A stretch of 64,000 nt of DNA from Bacteroides sp. (GTDB lineage: Bacteria; Bacteroidota; Bacteroidia; Bacteroidales; Muribaculaceae). The position numbers and the translations under genes were made by a program. The notes under the pieces were generated by a model. The model worked only from the letters and a program-made list of their open reading frames with translations. It was not told where the DNA came from and made no database searches. Below, piece by piece: positions 1 through 8,477 of this stretch. The stretch spans positions 62,001 to 126,000 of the forward strand of contig JAAVCK010000002.1 in the NCBI GenBank assembly GCA_014802325.1, read 5' to 3'. The first letter of the stretch is position 1. The number at the start of each line of letters is the position of its first letter.

Positions 1-1
1 G

Positions 2-124
2 CGCCGAATCACTATGGGTATGTTCTTCGATCATCAGGTCAATACGCCTATCGTGTCGACCTCATCCTACCCCACCACCAATACATCATTCGGTATCACA
101 CTCAACCTCTCCCTCGCCCGATAA
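2..124 (+). CDS. C-terminal end of a probable outer-membrane beta-barrel protein (partial)
   Basis: An open frame runs from the window edge to TAA at 122-124. The last residues are alternating hydrophobic and polar, with the strand-like ending FGITLNLSLAR, as in the final strand of an outer-membrane barrel (TonB-dependent receptor or similar). It stops 15 bases before pncB. Only about 40 residues are visible, so the family cannot be named. Confidence 0.5.
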   Translation, partial: RRITMGMFFDHQVNTPIVSTSSYPTTNTSFGITLNLSLAR

Positions 125-139
125 TCACCTTTCACATCC

Positions 140-1342
140 ATGAACCGCATCATCAATCACATCACTGACGACGACCTCTACAAGTTTACCATGGGGTGTG
201 CCGTCATCGACAATTACCCCCGTGCGCAGGTAAAATACGAGTTTACCGACCGCTCCGATCGTGTGTATCCGGCCGGATTCGCCGACGAGCTCCGCCGCCA
301 GATCGACGAACTTTCGTCGCTGTCACTCACCGACGACGAGCACGACTTCTTCCGCCGCCGCTGTCCCTATATCCCGGACTGGTATCTCACATACCTCAAA
401 GGCTTCCGCTATGACAGTCATCGCGTGAAAGTGGAGCAGGACTGCGACGGACATCTCCACATCCATATCGAAGGCCCCTGGAGCGAAACCATCCTTCTTG
501 AAGTCAAGATTCTTGCCATTGTATCGGAGCTATATTTCATCATGACCGGCGAGCGCCGGAAGATGGACCTGGCCGATTTCACCCGCCGCAGCTATGACAA
601 AGGTCAGCGACTTATCGAGGCCGGATGCTATTTCAGCGACTTCGGCACACGTCGCCGAGCTTCGTTTGAAGCTCAGGATCTCCTCGTAGCCACTATGAAA
701 GAAGTGGCGTCGGCCGTAGGCGGACCGGGACATTTCACCGGAACGAGCAATGTATATCTGGCCATGAAATATGACCTCACTCCCATCGGCACTATGGCTC
801 ATGAACTGGTATGCGCCATAGCAGCCATGTTTGGTCCGCAGATGGCCAACCATCTTGCCATGCAGGCCTGGTCGACCACCTTCCGCGGTGCACTGGGCAC
901 ATTTCTCTACGACACCTACGGCTGGAACATATTCAGCATGAATTTCTCGGAAGATTATGCCAATATGTTCAAGGGGCTGCGAGTTGACAGCGGAGACAAT
1001 CTTGAGCAGCTTGACCTCATCACGGCCAAATACCGCTCACTTGGTATAGATCCGTCGACAAAGCAGGTGGTGTTCAGCAACGCGCTCGATGTCGACCGTG
1101 CCATTGAGATTCAGAAGCATGCCTCGTCGCGATGCATCCCGTCGTTCGGCATCGGCACCCACTTTACATGCGACTTCCCTGACGTGAAACCTCTAAATAT
1201 CGTGATCAAGCTCCTCGCGGCAAAAATCACCGAGAAATGGGATTTTTACAACGATACCTGCAAACTCAGCGAGGATCACGGTAAATACACGGGCGATCCC
1301 GACGTAGTGAAACGATTCCGCGAAATACTTCATTTGGACTGA
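140..1342 (+). CDS. pncB: Nicotinate phosphoribosyltransferase
   Basis: This cytoplasmic enzyme of the Preiss-Handler NAD salvage pathway joins nicotinate to PRPP to give nicotinate mononucleotide, with ATP hydrolysis. The 400-residue length is normal for bacterial PncB. The N-terminus DDLYKFTMG is a family hallmark. The GTMAHE motif (residues 217-222) carries His221, the histidine phosphorylated in the family, and RVDSGD near residue 280 belongs to the phosphoribosyl-binding barrel. The ATG at 140 is the first in frame and puts the family motif at the very start. The next gene begins 3 bases after the stop, so the two are probably cotranscribed, although no functional link is apparent. Confidence 0.95.
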   Translation: MNRIINHITDDDLYKFTMGCAVIDNYPRAQVKYEFTDRSDRVYPAGFADELRRQIDELSSLSLTDDEHDFFRRRCPYIPDWYLTYLKGFRYDSHRVKVEQDCDGHLHIHIEGPWSETILLEVKILAIVSELYFIMTGERRKMDLADFTRRSYDKGQRLIEAGCYFSDFGTRRRASFEAQDLLVATMKEVASAVGGPGHFTGTSNVYLAMKYDLTPIGTMAHELVCAIAAMFGPQMANHLAMQAWSTTFRGALGTFLYDTYGWNIFSMNFSEDYANMFKGLRVDSGDNLEQLDLITAKYRSLGIDPSTKQVVFSNALDVDRAIEIQKHASSRCIPSFGIGTHFTCDFPDVKPLNIVIKLLAAKITEKWDFYNDTCKLSEDHGKYTGDPDVVKRFREILHLD

Positions 1343-1345
1343 TTT

Positions 1346-4150
1346 ATGAAGAGATACATTCTAACGGCGATGGTAGTCCTGTCGATGGCTGCCACTGCCC
1401 GGACTGTGCCGGCCCCTGTAAAGGACATCAACGGCGTTATCGACAACACCCCTGACAGTATAGCCAAAGCATTGACATCCCGTCCGGTGGCCGGCTCCAC
1501 CCGTCACGGCGACAATCCGGTATTGTTTCTCGTAGGCAACTCCACCATGCGCACCGGCACTCTCGGCAACGGCAACAACGGTCAGTGGGGATGGGGATAT
1601 TTCATGCACGAGTATTTTGACCCGCAACGCATTTCGGTGGAAAACCATGCTCTCGGCGGCATGAGCACACGCACTTTCTACAACCGCCTGTGGCCCGACG
1701 TGCTCAAAGGAGTAAAGAAAGGTGACTATGTGATCATCGAACTCGGCCATAACGACAATGGACCCTACGACAGCGGACGCGCGCGTGCCACCATTCCGGG
1801 CACCGGTAAGGACTCGCTTGAAGTCACCATAGCCGAAACCGGCGAAAAAGAGACCGTATACAGCTACGGCGAATATCTCCGTCGCTATGTGGAGCAGGTG
1901 AAAGAGCGCGGCGCTCACCCCATCCTGTTTTCTCTTACCCCGCGCCTGGCCTACGACGACCGCGATAGCACACGGGTGACTCGCGTAGACTCCACTTACG
2001 GACTGTGGGCGCGCCGTATCGCCACGGAGACCGGTGTGCCGTTTGTTGACCTCAACGATATCACTGCCTCGAAGTACGAGCGATTCGGCAAGGAAAAGAC
2101 TAAGACAATGTTTTATCTCGACCGAATCCATACCTCGGCATTAGGCGCACGCGTCAATGCTGCAAGTGCCGCCGAAGGCATTTCCCTGCTCGATGACTGC
2201 GCCCTTGGCAGCTATCTCCTGCCGCAGACTGCTGATACCGTCACAGGCTCGTCGCGTAGCGGCAACAATCCGGTAGCGTTCATTATAGGCGATTCCACCG
2301 TGAAGATCGACTCCACCGGCACCGACACCATGTGGGGTTGGGGCGACCTTCTGGCTGATCATCTCGACACTTCGCGCATATCGGTGGAAAACCACGCAAA
2401 AGCCGGCAGAAGCGCACGCACGTTTTGGGAAGAAGGCCGCTGGGATAAGATATATGAAGCCCTGCGTCCGGGCGACTTCGTGTTGATACAGTTTGGCCAC
2501 AACGACGGCGGCGACATAGCTACCGGTAAAGCCCGCGGCGAACTGCCCGGCACAGGCGGCGAGAGCAAGGTATACCGTATGGAAAAGGGCGGTGACTACC
2601 GTGTGATATACACCTACGGATGGTATCTGCGCAAGTTTATCGACGATGCCCGCGAGAAAGGCGCCAATCCTGTGATAATCAGTCCCACGCCACGCAATCG
2701 CCGCACCGACGGCAAGATAGAGAGTCTGGAATCCACATACGCCGGCTGGGCACGCGACGTAGCGGCCAAGCGCAAAGTGGATTTCGTGGATCTCAACGCG
2801 ATCACAGGCGCTAAACTCGACAAAATCGGAACAGACTCGGCCGCTGTATATTTCAAAAAAGACCATACACACTCATCGCTTCGCGGCGCGCGCCTCAATG
2901 CCGCCGGAGTAGCCGAAGGCATCGAAGCAGGAGGCGGAAAACTCAGCCGATATCTTAAGCCGCATGTCATGGATTTTGATCTCATGACCGTAGGCGCCTA
3001 CACCGAGGAGCGAGGCTATGGATGGGACTTCGATACGAGTCCTGACAGCCGCAATCCTCGACCGTTTATGTTCTCAGCCAGAGTGCCGCGCGACGGTAAC
3101 TACCGTGTCACCGTGACACTCGGCGACAAAAAGAAAGCCGGTTCTACCACCGTCCGCGCCGAAAGCCGCCGCCTCATGGCCGAAAATGTCGTCACCCGCA
3201 AGGGCGAGAAGCGCGACATTACATTCAACGTAGCCAAGCGCAATCCTCAGATCACTACCAACTCACGCGTGAAAATCAATCCGCGCGAGCGCGGCACCAC
3301 TACGTGGGACGACAAGATCACACTCGAATTCACCGGCAAGACTCCCGTGGTGGAGCGTGTGGTTATCGAGCCGATCGAAGAAAAAGACTCAGTAGTCACC
3401 CTGTTTCTGTGCGGCAACTCCACGGTTGTCGACCAGACCTATGAGCCCTGGGCATCGTGGGGGCAGATCGTGCCCCGCTATCTCGACTCCACCATTGTAG
3501 TGGCCAATCACGCCGAGAGCGGCGAGAGCGCACAATCGTTTATCGACAAAAAACGCCTCGACAAAGTGCTGTCAATGGCCCACAAAGGCGACTACATGAT
3601 CATCGAGTTCGGCCACAATGACCAGAAACGCCGCAGCCCCGGCAGCGGTGCATGGTATAGTTTCTCCACCAATCTCAAGATATTTATAGACCGTGCACGC
3701 CGCGCCGGAGTGACACCCATATTCGTCACGCCCGCTTGCCGCCGCGCATTTGACGAAGACGGCCACGTACTCAACACCCATCTTGACTATCCCGATGCCA
3801 TGAAAGCCGTGGCCGAGCGCGAGGGTGTACCGGTAATTGACCTCAACACCATGACCAAATCGCTCTACGAGGCTCTCGGCACCGAAGGCTCGAAAAAAGC
3901 ATTCGTCCACTACCCCGCAGGCACATTCAAGGGTCAGACCACACCGCTCGAAGACAACACTCACTTCAATCCATACGGAGCTACGCAGATAGCCAAGTGT
4001 GTGCTTGAAGCCATCAAGACAGCCGTTCCCGCCATAGGCGACCACATCATAGATCTGCCTACCTATGATCCGGCACAGCCTGATGATCCCGAGACATTCT
4101 ATTGGCCTGAAGCCATTTTCCTCCAGCTCGACCGTCCTTACGGTTCCTGA
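1346..4150 (+). CDS. Secreted triple-domain SGNH esterase (CE12-like rhamnogalacturonan acetylesterase)
   Basis: A 934-residue protein with a signal peptide (residues 1 to about 19). Three SGNH/GDSL esterase units are visible, each with a complete set of catalytic blocks. Unit 1: GNS at 64-66, GHND at 134-137, DRIH at 259-262. Unit 2: GDS at 315-317, GHND at 384-387, DHTH at 506-509. Unit 3: GNS at 690-692, GHND at 756-759, DNTH at 870-873. The GHND and DxxH spacing matches rhamnogalacturonan acetylesterases (CE12), which remove acetyl groups from pectin. Residues about 545-680 form a beta-rich linker resembling a carbohydrate-binding domain. CE12 proteins usually have one or two catalytic units, so three intact ones are unusual. 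The exact ester substrate is inferred. A terminator follows. Confidence 0.85.
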   Translation: MKRYILTAMVVLSMAATARTVPAPVKDINGVIDNTPDSIAKALTSRPVAGSTRHGDNPVLFLVGNSTMRTGTLGNGNNGQWGWGYFMHEYFDPQRISVENHALGGMSTRTFYNRLWPDVLKGVKKGDYVIIELGHNDNGPYDSGRARATIPGTGKDSLEVTIAETGEKETVYSYGEYLRRYVEQVKERGAHPILFSLTPRLAYDDRDSTRVTRVDSTYGLWARRIATETGVPFVDLNDITASKYERFGKEKTKTMFYLDRIHTSALGARVNAASAAEGISLLDDCALGSYLLPQTADTVTGSSRSGNNPVAFIIGDSTVKIDSTGTDTMWGWGDLLADHLDTSRISVENHAKAGRSARTFWEEGRWDKIYEALRPGDFVLIQFGHNDGGDIATGKARGELPGTGGESKVYRMEKGGDYRVIYTYGWYLRKFIDDAREKGANPVIISPTPRNRRTDGKIESLESTYAGWARDVAAKRKVDFVDLNAITGAKLDKIGTDSAAVYFKKDHTHSSLRGARLNAAGVAEGIEAGGGKLSRYLKPHVMDFDLMTVGAYTEERGYGWDFDTSPDSRNPRPFMFSARVPRDGNYRVTVTLGDKKKAGSTTVRAESRRLMAENVVTRKGEKRDITFNVAKRNPQITTNSRVKINPRERGTTTWDDKITLEFTGKTPVVERVVIEPIEEKDSVVTLFLCGNSTVVDQTYEPWASWGQIVPRYLDSTIVVANHAESGESAQSFIDKKRLDKVLSMAHKGDYMIIEFGHNDQKRRSPGSGAWYSFSTNLKIFIDRARRAGVTPIFVTPACRRAFDEDGHVLNTHLDYPDAMKAVAEREGVPVIDLNTMTKSLYEALGTEGSKKAFVHYPAGTFKGQTTPLEDNTHFNPYGATQIAKCVLEAIKTAVPAIGDHIIDLPTYDPAQPDDPETFYWPEAIFLQLDRPYGS

Positions 4151-4174
4151 TACGAACCGTATAAACTAACTAAT

Positions 4175-4220
4175 TGCCCGCATCTCTGACTACCGCCAGT
4201 CATGCGGGCACTTTCATTTT
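4175..4220 (+). terminator. Rho-independent terminator after the triple esterase gene
   Basis: The perfect 9-bp arms TGCCCGCAT (4175-4183) and ATGCGGGCA (4202-4210) are followed by CTTTCATTTT. It lies 25 bases past the esterase stop and ends the pncB-esterase unit. Confidence 0.8.
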
Positions 4221-4352
4221 AAAACCGACAGCTCCACATGTGTCATTTTGCTACTAAATAAGCCCAAAAGCAACAAAAACTAATCAGCTAAGTTAAACTT
4301 CAAGCAAAAAGATAAAATAATTGTTAAATTCCGGAAAATATCTCTCAAAATA

Positions 4353-4384
4353 TTTGCACAATCGTATACTACGCCCTATATTTG
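4353..4384 (+). promoter_or_regulatory. Bacteroidetes-type promoter driving a short non-coding transcript
   Basis: TTTG at 4353-4356 and TATATTTG at 4377-4384 are separated by 20 bases, an excellent match to the primary sigma factor consensus of Bacteroidetes (TTTG-N19/20-TAnnTTTG). No reading frame follows. Transcription would start near 4390 and meet a terminator hairpin about 40 bases later. Confidence 0.7.
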
Positions 4385-4387
4385 CAA

Positions 4388-4460
4388 CGTGTTTTTCATG
4401 GTATTAGATTTAAGGTTAACAAAGATTGGTTGTCGGGAGACAATCAATTTCTTTTTTTAT
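4388..4460 (+). ncRNA. Candidate small RNA or attenuated leader ending in a GNRA-loop terminator
   Basis: Downstream of a near-consensus promoter lies a stretch of about 70 bases with no ORF. It ends in an 11-bp hairpin: arms 4424-4434 and 4439-4449 with two GU pairs, a GGGA tetraloop and the run CTTTTTTTAT. Promoter, short body and intrinsic terminator together form a complete unit. The body (4388-4423), containing TTTAAGGTTAACAAAG, resembles from memory a short element recurring in Bacteroidales genomes; I could not check this. It could be a standalone sRNA or an attenuator for the regulator gene at 4843, which is 380 bases further on. Confidence 0.5.
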
Positions 4461-4782
4461 ACGGCATGTGTTTCGCCGCTTAGTTAAATGATTATCTGAG
4501 CATTACACGCTTTGTCAAAAAACTGACATCCGAGGGATTACAGCAAATGTGTGAGCTACTTTTGTGTGCTTACATTAGGAGACGTATACGTGGAATTGGT
4601 TATAAATTCGGGGTTTCTTGTCAAAATTTACCTTTTTCTGAGTTACAATTATCATTTATTATTGTAACAACAATTCTTATCACATTACTATTCAATAGTT
4701 TCATCTATTTATAGCAAAATTTTAGCCGCTTACAATTATTGTTTTAACCAAAACTCGGCGCTACACAGAATCGCCGTTTCAT
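4461..4782. other. AT-rich non-coding stretch upstream of the putative locus regulator
   Basis: No convincing ORF on either strand. One further -7-like box, TACTTTTG (4557-4564), lacks a good upstream element. The rest is AT-rich without strong inverted repeats. With the flanking promoter and terminator the whole gene gap is 692 bases, long for this otherwise compact region. Confidence 0.4.
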
Positions 4783-4790
4783 TATCTTTG
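4783..4790 (+). promoter_or_regulatory. -7 box of the promoter for the putative regulator gene
   Basis: TATCTTTG fits TAnnTTTG and lies 52 bases before the ATG at 4843. No clear TTTG is seen about 20 bases upstream. Confidence 0.45.
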
Positions 4791-4842
4791 TATTTAGGAT
4801 CATACTTTCAATACCAACGGAAAACCAAACAAGCATCACTGT

Positions 4843-6369
4843 ATGAAACGAATAGATTCATTAATATCTCTCATACGTTCGATGACCAAGTCAGAACGAA
4901 AAGCCTTCTCTTTGCGGCATGGCGACGCGGGCGCTTCTTCTGACAGAAGATATATCACATTGTATCAGATAATAGCGAATGATAATGTAACGAGTCCGCT
5001 GATTGTAAAAGAGCGCTTCTTATCGCAATATCCGGGCGGGGCTTTTGACGTGGAGGTGAAATATCTCTACTCGCGCCTGACCGATATGCTGCTGCAACAA
5101 CGCTATGGCAAAGATGTGCACACCACGCTGCTTACCGATCTCACCAAGGCACGAATGCTTTTTGAGCGGTCGCTGTTTGAGGACAGTTTCGACTTAATTT
5201 CCTCCGTAATCAGGCAGGCAAATCGACTGGGGCTACACGAAATACTTCTGATAGCGCAAAAACTTGAACTGGAACTGCTGCAAAATCTCGATTTCAATGA
5301 CATCAGCGAGCAGGAACTGTTTGACAAACATATGTTGCAGCGTAAGGCCATCAAGTCAGTAAGCCTCATCACCGAGCATGCCTCTCTGTATGACTTGCTC
5401 CGTCAGCGTGTGCTCCACATGGGTGCCATACACACACCCGATGAAATGAAGATGATGTCAGACCTGGTGATGAGCGAATTTTACAGTTTCAGCTCCGAGC
5501 CTGAAAAGCCGTTTGAACTCGAAAGAAACCACCGTATCTTTCAGGCGAAATATCTCATGGAGACAGGCGATATATCAGGAGCGCTCAACGTATACAACTC
5601 TCTCGACCGACTGCTGGCCGAATATTCCGAGCAACCGGCCTCGTCGCCGTTTTACCGTCTGTCAGTGCTTGAGGGCATACTGAAAGCACTACGCTATGCA
5701 AGGCGCTATGATGAGATGGAACCGTATATCGAGCGTCTGCGTCAGTTATCCGACAACGCTCAGGCCGACATACGCACCACGGCTCTGTGTCTGGAATTTC
5801 AGTTTGAGTTGGTGCCTCATCTTGACCGTGGTGAGTTCAAGACATGCCGCGACATAGTAGAACGGTACCGCAAACAGCTATTTGAACACGAATCACATCC
5901 CAACCCTGTCAGAGAGTGTGAGTTGCAGATGTATCTCGCCATAGTGGAACTCGTGTCGGGCAACTGGCGCAAAGTGAGCCGAATCATCAATACGGCCATG
6001 GTCAACGAAAACATAAAATATCTTCCGATGATGCGTACCGTGCGTCTCATCAAACTCATGGCTTATTACGAACTTGACGAGCACGAACTTCTGCAATACG
6101 AGGCCCGCTCAATCACTCGCTCGCGACGCAACATCTCATTTGCCACCGAGTCGATGATGCTCCGGTTTTTAAGCAACTCCGGGTTGCCACCCATGCAGCG
6201 CCAGCGCTTGGCCATATGGAACAAAATGAAGCCAACCATCATCAATCTGTCGGAAGACAAACACGAACGTCAGATACTGCTGATATTCGATTTCACAGCA
6301 TGGATCGAAGCCAAACTCACCGGAGTAAGCCTTGACAGGATTCTGGCCGAACGTGTTAAAAAACGATGA
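4843..6369 (+). CDS. Helical-repeat cytoplasmic protein, probable regulator of the following sugar locus (RusR-like)
   Basis: A 508-residue protein with no signal peptide or membrane segment. It is almost entirely helical, with TPR-like amphipathic helices throughout. The N-terminal region MKRIDSLISLIRSMTKSERK resembles the start of a Bacteroidetes-only family of about 500-residue proteins, often encoded beside sugar-use genes. No classical DNA-binding domain is obvious. It lies directly upstream of two ribokinase genes and a SusCD pair in the same orientation. In the Bacteroides ribose (rus) loci the matching position is held by RusR, described as a regulator without a standard domain; equivalence is inferred from synteny and size only. 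The ATG is preceded by a -7 box at 4783. Confidence 0.6.
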   Translation: MKRIDSLISLIRSMTKSERKAFSLRHGDAGASSDRRYITLYQIIANDNVTSPLIVKERFLSQYPGGAFDVEVKYLYSRLTDMLLQQRYGKDVHTTLLTDLTKARMLFERSLFEDSFDLISSVIRQANRLGLHEILLIAQKLELELLQNLDFNDISEQELFDKHMLQRKAIKSVSLITEHASLYDLLRQRVLHMGAIHTPDEMKMMSDLVMSEFYSFSSEPEKPFELERNHRIFQAKYLMETGDISGALNVYNSLDRLLAEYSEQPASSPFYRLSVLEGILKALRYARRYDEMEPYIERLRQLSDNAQADIRTTALCLEFQFELVPHLDRGEFKTCRDIVERYRKQLFEHESHPNPVRECELQMYLAIVELVSGNWRKVSRIINTAMVNENIKYLPMMRTVRLIKLMAYYELDEHELLQYEARSITRSRRNISFATESMMLRFLSNSGLPPMQRQRLAIWNKMKPTIINLSEDKHERQILLIFDFTAWIEAKLTGVSLDRILAERVKKR

Positions 6370-6483
6370 CCGGAGTTCACATGCACCGATGCTTCAATTA
6401 TCATATCACGCATTACAGACAAATCCTAACATATTGTATTCAAAATGATTAATTGACTTAATAGCAAATTTGACATATATCAC

Positions 6484-6505
6484 AAATATCGCAAGTGCGA
6501 TATTT
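6484..6505. promoter_or_regulatory. 22-base palindrome upstream of the kinase operon, candidate operator
   Basis: The perfect 10-base arms AAATATCGCA (6484-6493) and TGCGATATTT (6496-6505) are separated by AG. It lies in the 197-base gap between the putative regulator and the first kinase, about 60-80 bases before the kinase ATG. A near-match -7 box, TTAATTTG (6534-6541), follows. Symmetry and position suggest a dimeric repressor or activator site, perhaps controlling the whole sugar operon. Confidence 0.45.
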
Positions 6506-6566
6506 TGGTAAGTTATTATTAGCCGATGATAATTTAATTTGCAATACCAAACAAAACAGATATACC

Positions 6567-7496
6567 ATGAATGCAAAAAATATTCCGCCCAAGATTGTAG
6601 TAGTGGGGAGCTGCAACACGGATCTGATCATCCGCACCGACCGCTTTCCCGCCCCGGGAGAGACAATACTCGGAGGCACGTCGATCATGGAACCGGGAGG
6701 CAAAGGAGCCAATCAGGCCATTACGGCAGCCCGACTCGGCGGCTCAGTGACTCTCGTCTCCAAAATCGGCTATGATCTGTTCGGGCTTCAGGCAATGGAA
6801 TTGTATCGCAACGAAAATATATGTACCAAACACGTAATTACCGATGTGAGCAATCCTACCGGTCTGGCCATGATATCAGTAAATTCGCTCGGCGAAAACT
6901 ATATCATAGTAGCGCCCGGCGCCAACTCCACTCTCAGCCCTGCCGATGTAGCGGCGGCCGAAGACTCGATAAAGGAAGCCGACATACTGATAGTACAACT
7001 CGAAATCCCGCTTGACACCGTGGAGGAAGCTATAAGAATAGCCATAAAACACAATGTAAGAGTGGTGATGAAACCTGCACCCGCACCGCTGTCACTCAGT
7101 GATGCCATCATCAGCCGCCTGTTTGCCATTCTGCCTAACCGCGTGGAAGCCGAGCAGCTGTCGGGTATAGAAATAACTGATAACCGCTCGGCCAAAGCTG
7201 CGGCAGAAGTTATCAGTCGTCGGGGTGTGGAAAATGTAATAATCACTCTGGGAGGTGGCGGAGTATATGTAAAGTCAGGCGACAACTATGCCTCCATCCC
7301 TGCGCGCGAAGTCGACGTGGTGGATACTACCGGAGCCGGCGACGTGTTCTGCGGAGCTTTCTGCATGCAGATCTCGCTCGGCTACACAATAATGGAAGCC
7401 GTAGTCTATGCCAACGCCGCAGCATCTTTATCAGTATCGCGTCTGGGAGCACAGCAATCCATCCCGCGGCGTCTGGAAGTGGACATGACCATGTAA
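6567..7496 (+). CDS. Ribokinase-family (PfkB) sugar kinase 1, RusK-like
   Basis: A 309-residue cytoplasmic kinase of the PfkB family, closest in pattern to ribokinase, which phosphorylates D-ribose at C5. The N-terminal substrate region has GGKGANQA (44-51). The NXXE motif is N191-R-V-E194, and the anion hole/catalytic motif DTTGAGD is at 253-259 with Asp259 as base. The frame stays open to 6495, but the ATG at 6567 is chosen because it puts the first beta strand (KIVVVGSCN) right after a short leader, as in the family. It is the first of two kinase genes in tandem, as in rus loci. Other PfkB substrates such as 2-keto-3-deoxygluconate cannot be excluded. Confidence 0.85.
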   Translation: MNAKNIPPKIVVVGSCNTDLIIRTDRFPAPGETILGGTSIMEPGGKGANQAITAARLGGSVTLVSKIGYDLFGLQAMELYRNENICTKHVITDVSNPTGLAMISVNSLGENYIIVAPGANSTLSPADVAAAEDSIKEADILIVQLEIPLDTVEEAIRIAIKHNVRVVMKPAPAPLSLSDAIISRLFAILPNRVEAEQLSGIEITDNRSAKAAAEVISRRGVENVIITLGGGGVYVKSGDNYASIPAREVDVVDTTGAGDVFCGAFCMQISLGYTIMEAVVYANAAASLSVSRLGAQQSIPRRLEVDMTM

Positions 7497-7556
7497 AACA
7501 CCTATAGAGATAATATAATACTCGCTTAATGAACCAAATCTAAAAACATACTTGTA

Positions 7557-8477
7557 ATGAATAAGATCGTAGTTGTCGGAAGCACCAATATTGACATGAT
7601 GGCCAAGGTGCACCGTCTGCCCGAATGCGGTGAGACCGTAGGCGGTGCGGAATTTTCACAGGCCATAGGAGGCAAAGGTATGAATCAGGCCATAGCCGCA
7701 GCCCGACTGGGCGGCGAAGTGACATTCGTCACCTCACTCGGCAATGACCATTATGCCGACATGCTGAAAGATCAGCTTAGAAAAGAAGGCATATCGACCG
7801 ATTATGTGCACGACGATGCCGATAATCCTACCGGCATGGCTCTCATATATGTGAGTCACGCCGGTGATAACTGCATAGCGGTAGCTCCCGGAGCCAACGG
7901 CACTCTGCACCCTGAACTTGTCAACACCTTTGAGCCGGCCATAGCCAATTCCGACGTAGTGGTGATGCAAGCCGAGATACCTATCGAGACTATACGCTCC
8001 ACCGCCCGGCGCGCCCATGATTTAGGTAAGAAAGTAATACTCAACCTTGCCCCGGCATTCGTGGCCGACAGCGATCTGCTCTCGACTGTGGATGTGCTCG
8101 TGGTCAACGAAGTGGAAGGCGGTGTATTGTCAGGACTTCCGTATGACAACTCCAACCTCGACTCCATAATCGAGCGTCTGCGCCGGACCGGCATACCCAA
8201 TATCATAGTCACCGTAGGAAAAGACGGCGCTCACCTTGTCACTCCTACCGATCATATACACGTATCATCTTACGATGTGGAAGCCATCGACACAGTGGCC
8301 GCGGGCGACACCTTCTGCGGTGCGCTTGCCGTATGCATCAAAGGTGATTACGTGACTCTCCACGACATGCAGTATGCAAGTGCGGCTTCAGCCATCGCCG
8401 TGACACGCCAAGGCGCCACCACTTCCATTCCACAGGCTGCCGAGGTGGAGGAATTTTTAGCCAATATTCCAGTATGA
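7557..8477 (+). CDS. Ribokinase-family (PfkB) sugar kinase 2, RusK-like
   Basis: A 306-residue PfkB kinase and a diverged paralogue of the preceding gene. It has GGKGMNQA (38-45), NEVE (184-187) and the catalytic loop DTVAAGD (245-251). The loop differs from the usual DTTGAGD at two positions; E. coli RbsK has a similar AAGD version, so activity is likely. The stop overlaps the first possible ATG of the SusC gene (ATGA at 8474), which suggests coupled translation. Two non-identical kinases next to SusCD is the pattern of ribose loci, where the pair may divide work between sugars. The true substrate is not determined by sequence alone. Confidence 0.85.
   Translation: MNKIVVVGSTNIDMMAKVHRLPECGETVGGAEFSQAIGGKGMNQAIAAARLGGEVTFVTSLGNDHYADMLKDQLRKEGISTDYVHDDADNPTGMALIYVSHAGDNCIAVAPGANGTLHPELVNTFEPAIANSDVVVMQAEIPIETIRSTARRAHDLGKKVILNLAPAFVADSDLLSTVDVLVVNEVEGGVLSGLPYDNSNLDSIIERLRRTGIPNIIVTVGKDGAHLVTPTDHIHVSSYDVEAIDTVAAGDTFCGALAVCIKGDYVTLHDMQYASAASAIAVTRQGATTSIPQAAEVEEFLANIPV

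Noticed and set aside
1361-2872. Long minus-strand open frames inside the triple esterase gene
   Set aside because: Antisense shadows. The plus-strand frame has three complete catalytic sets.
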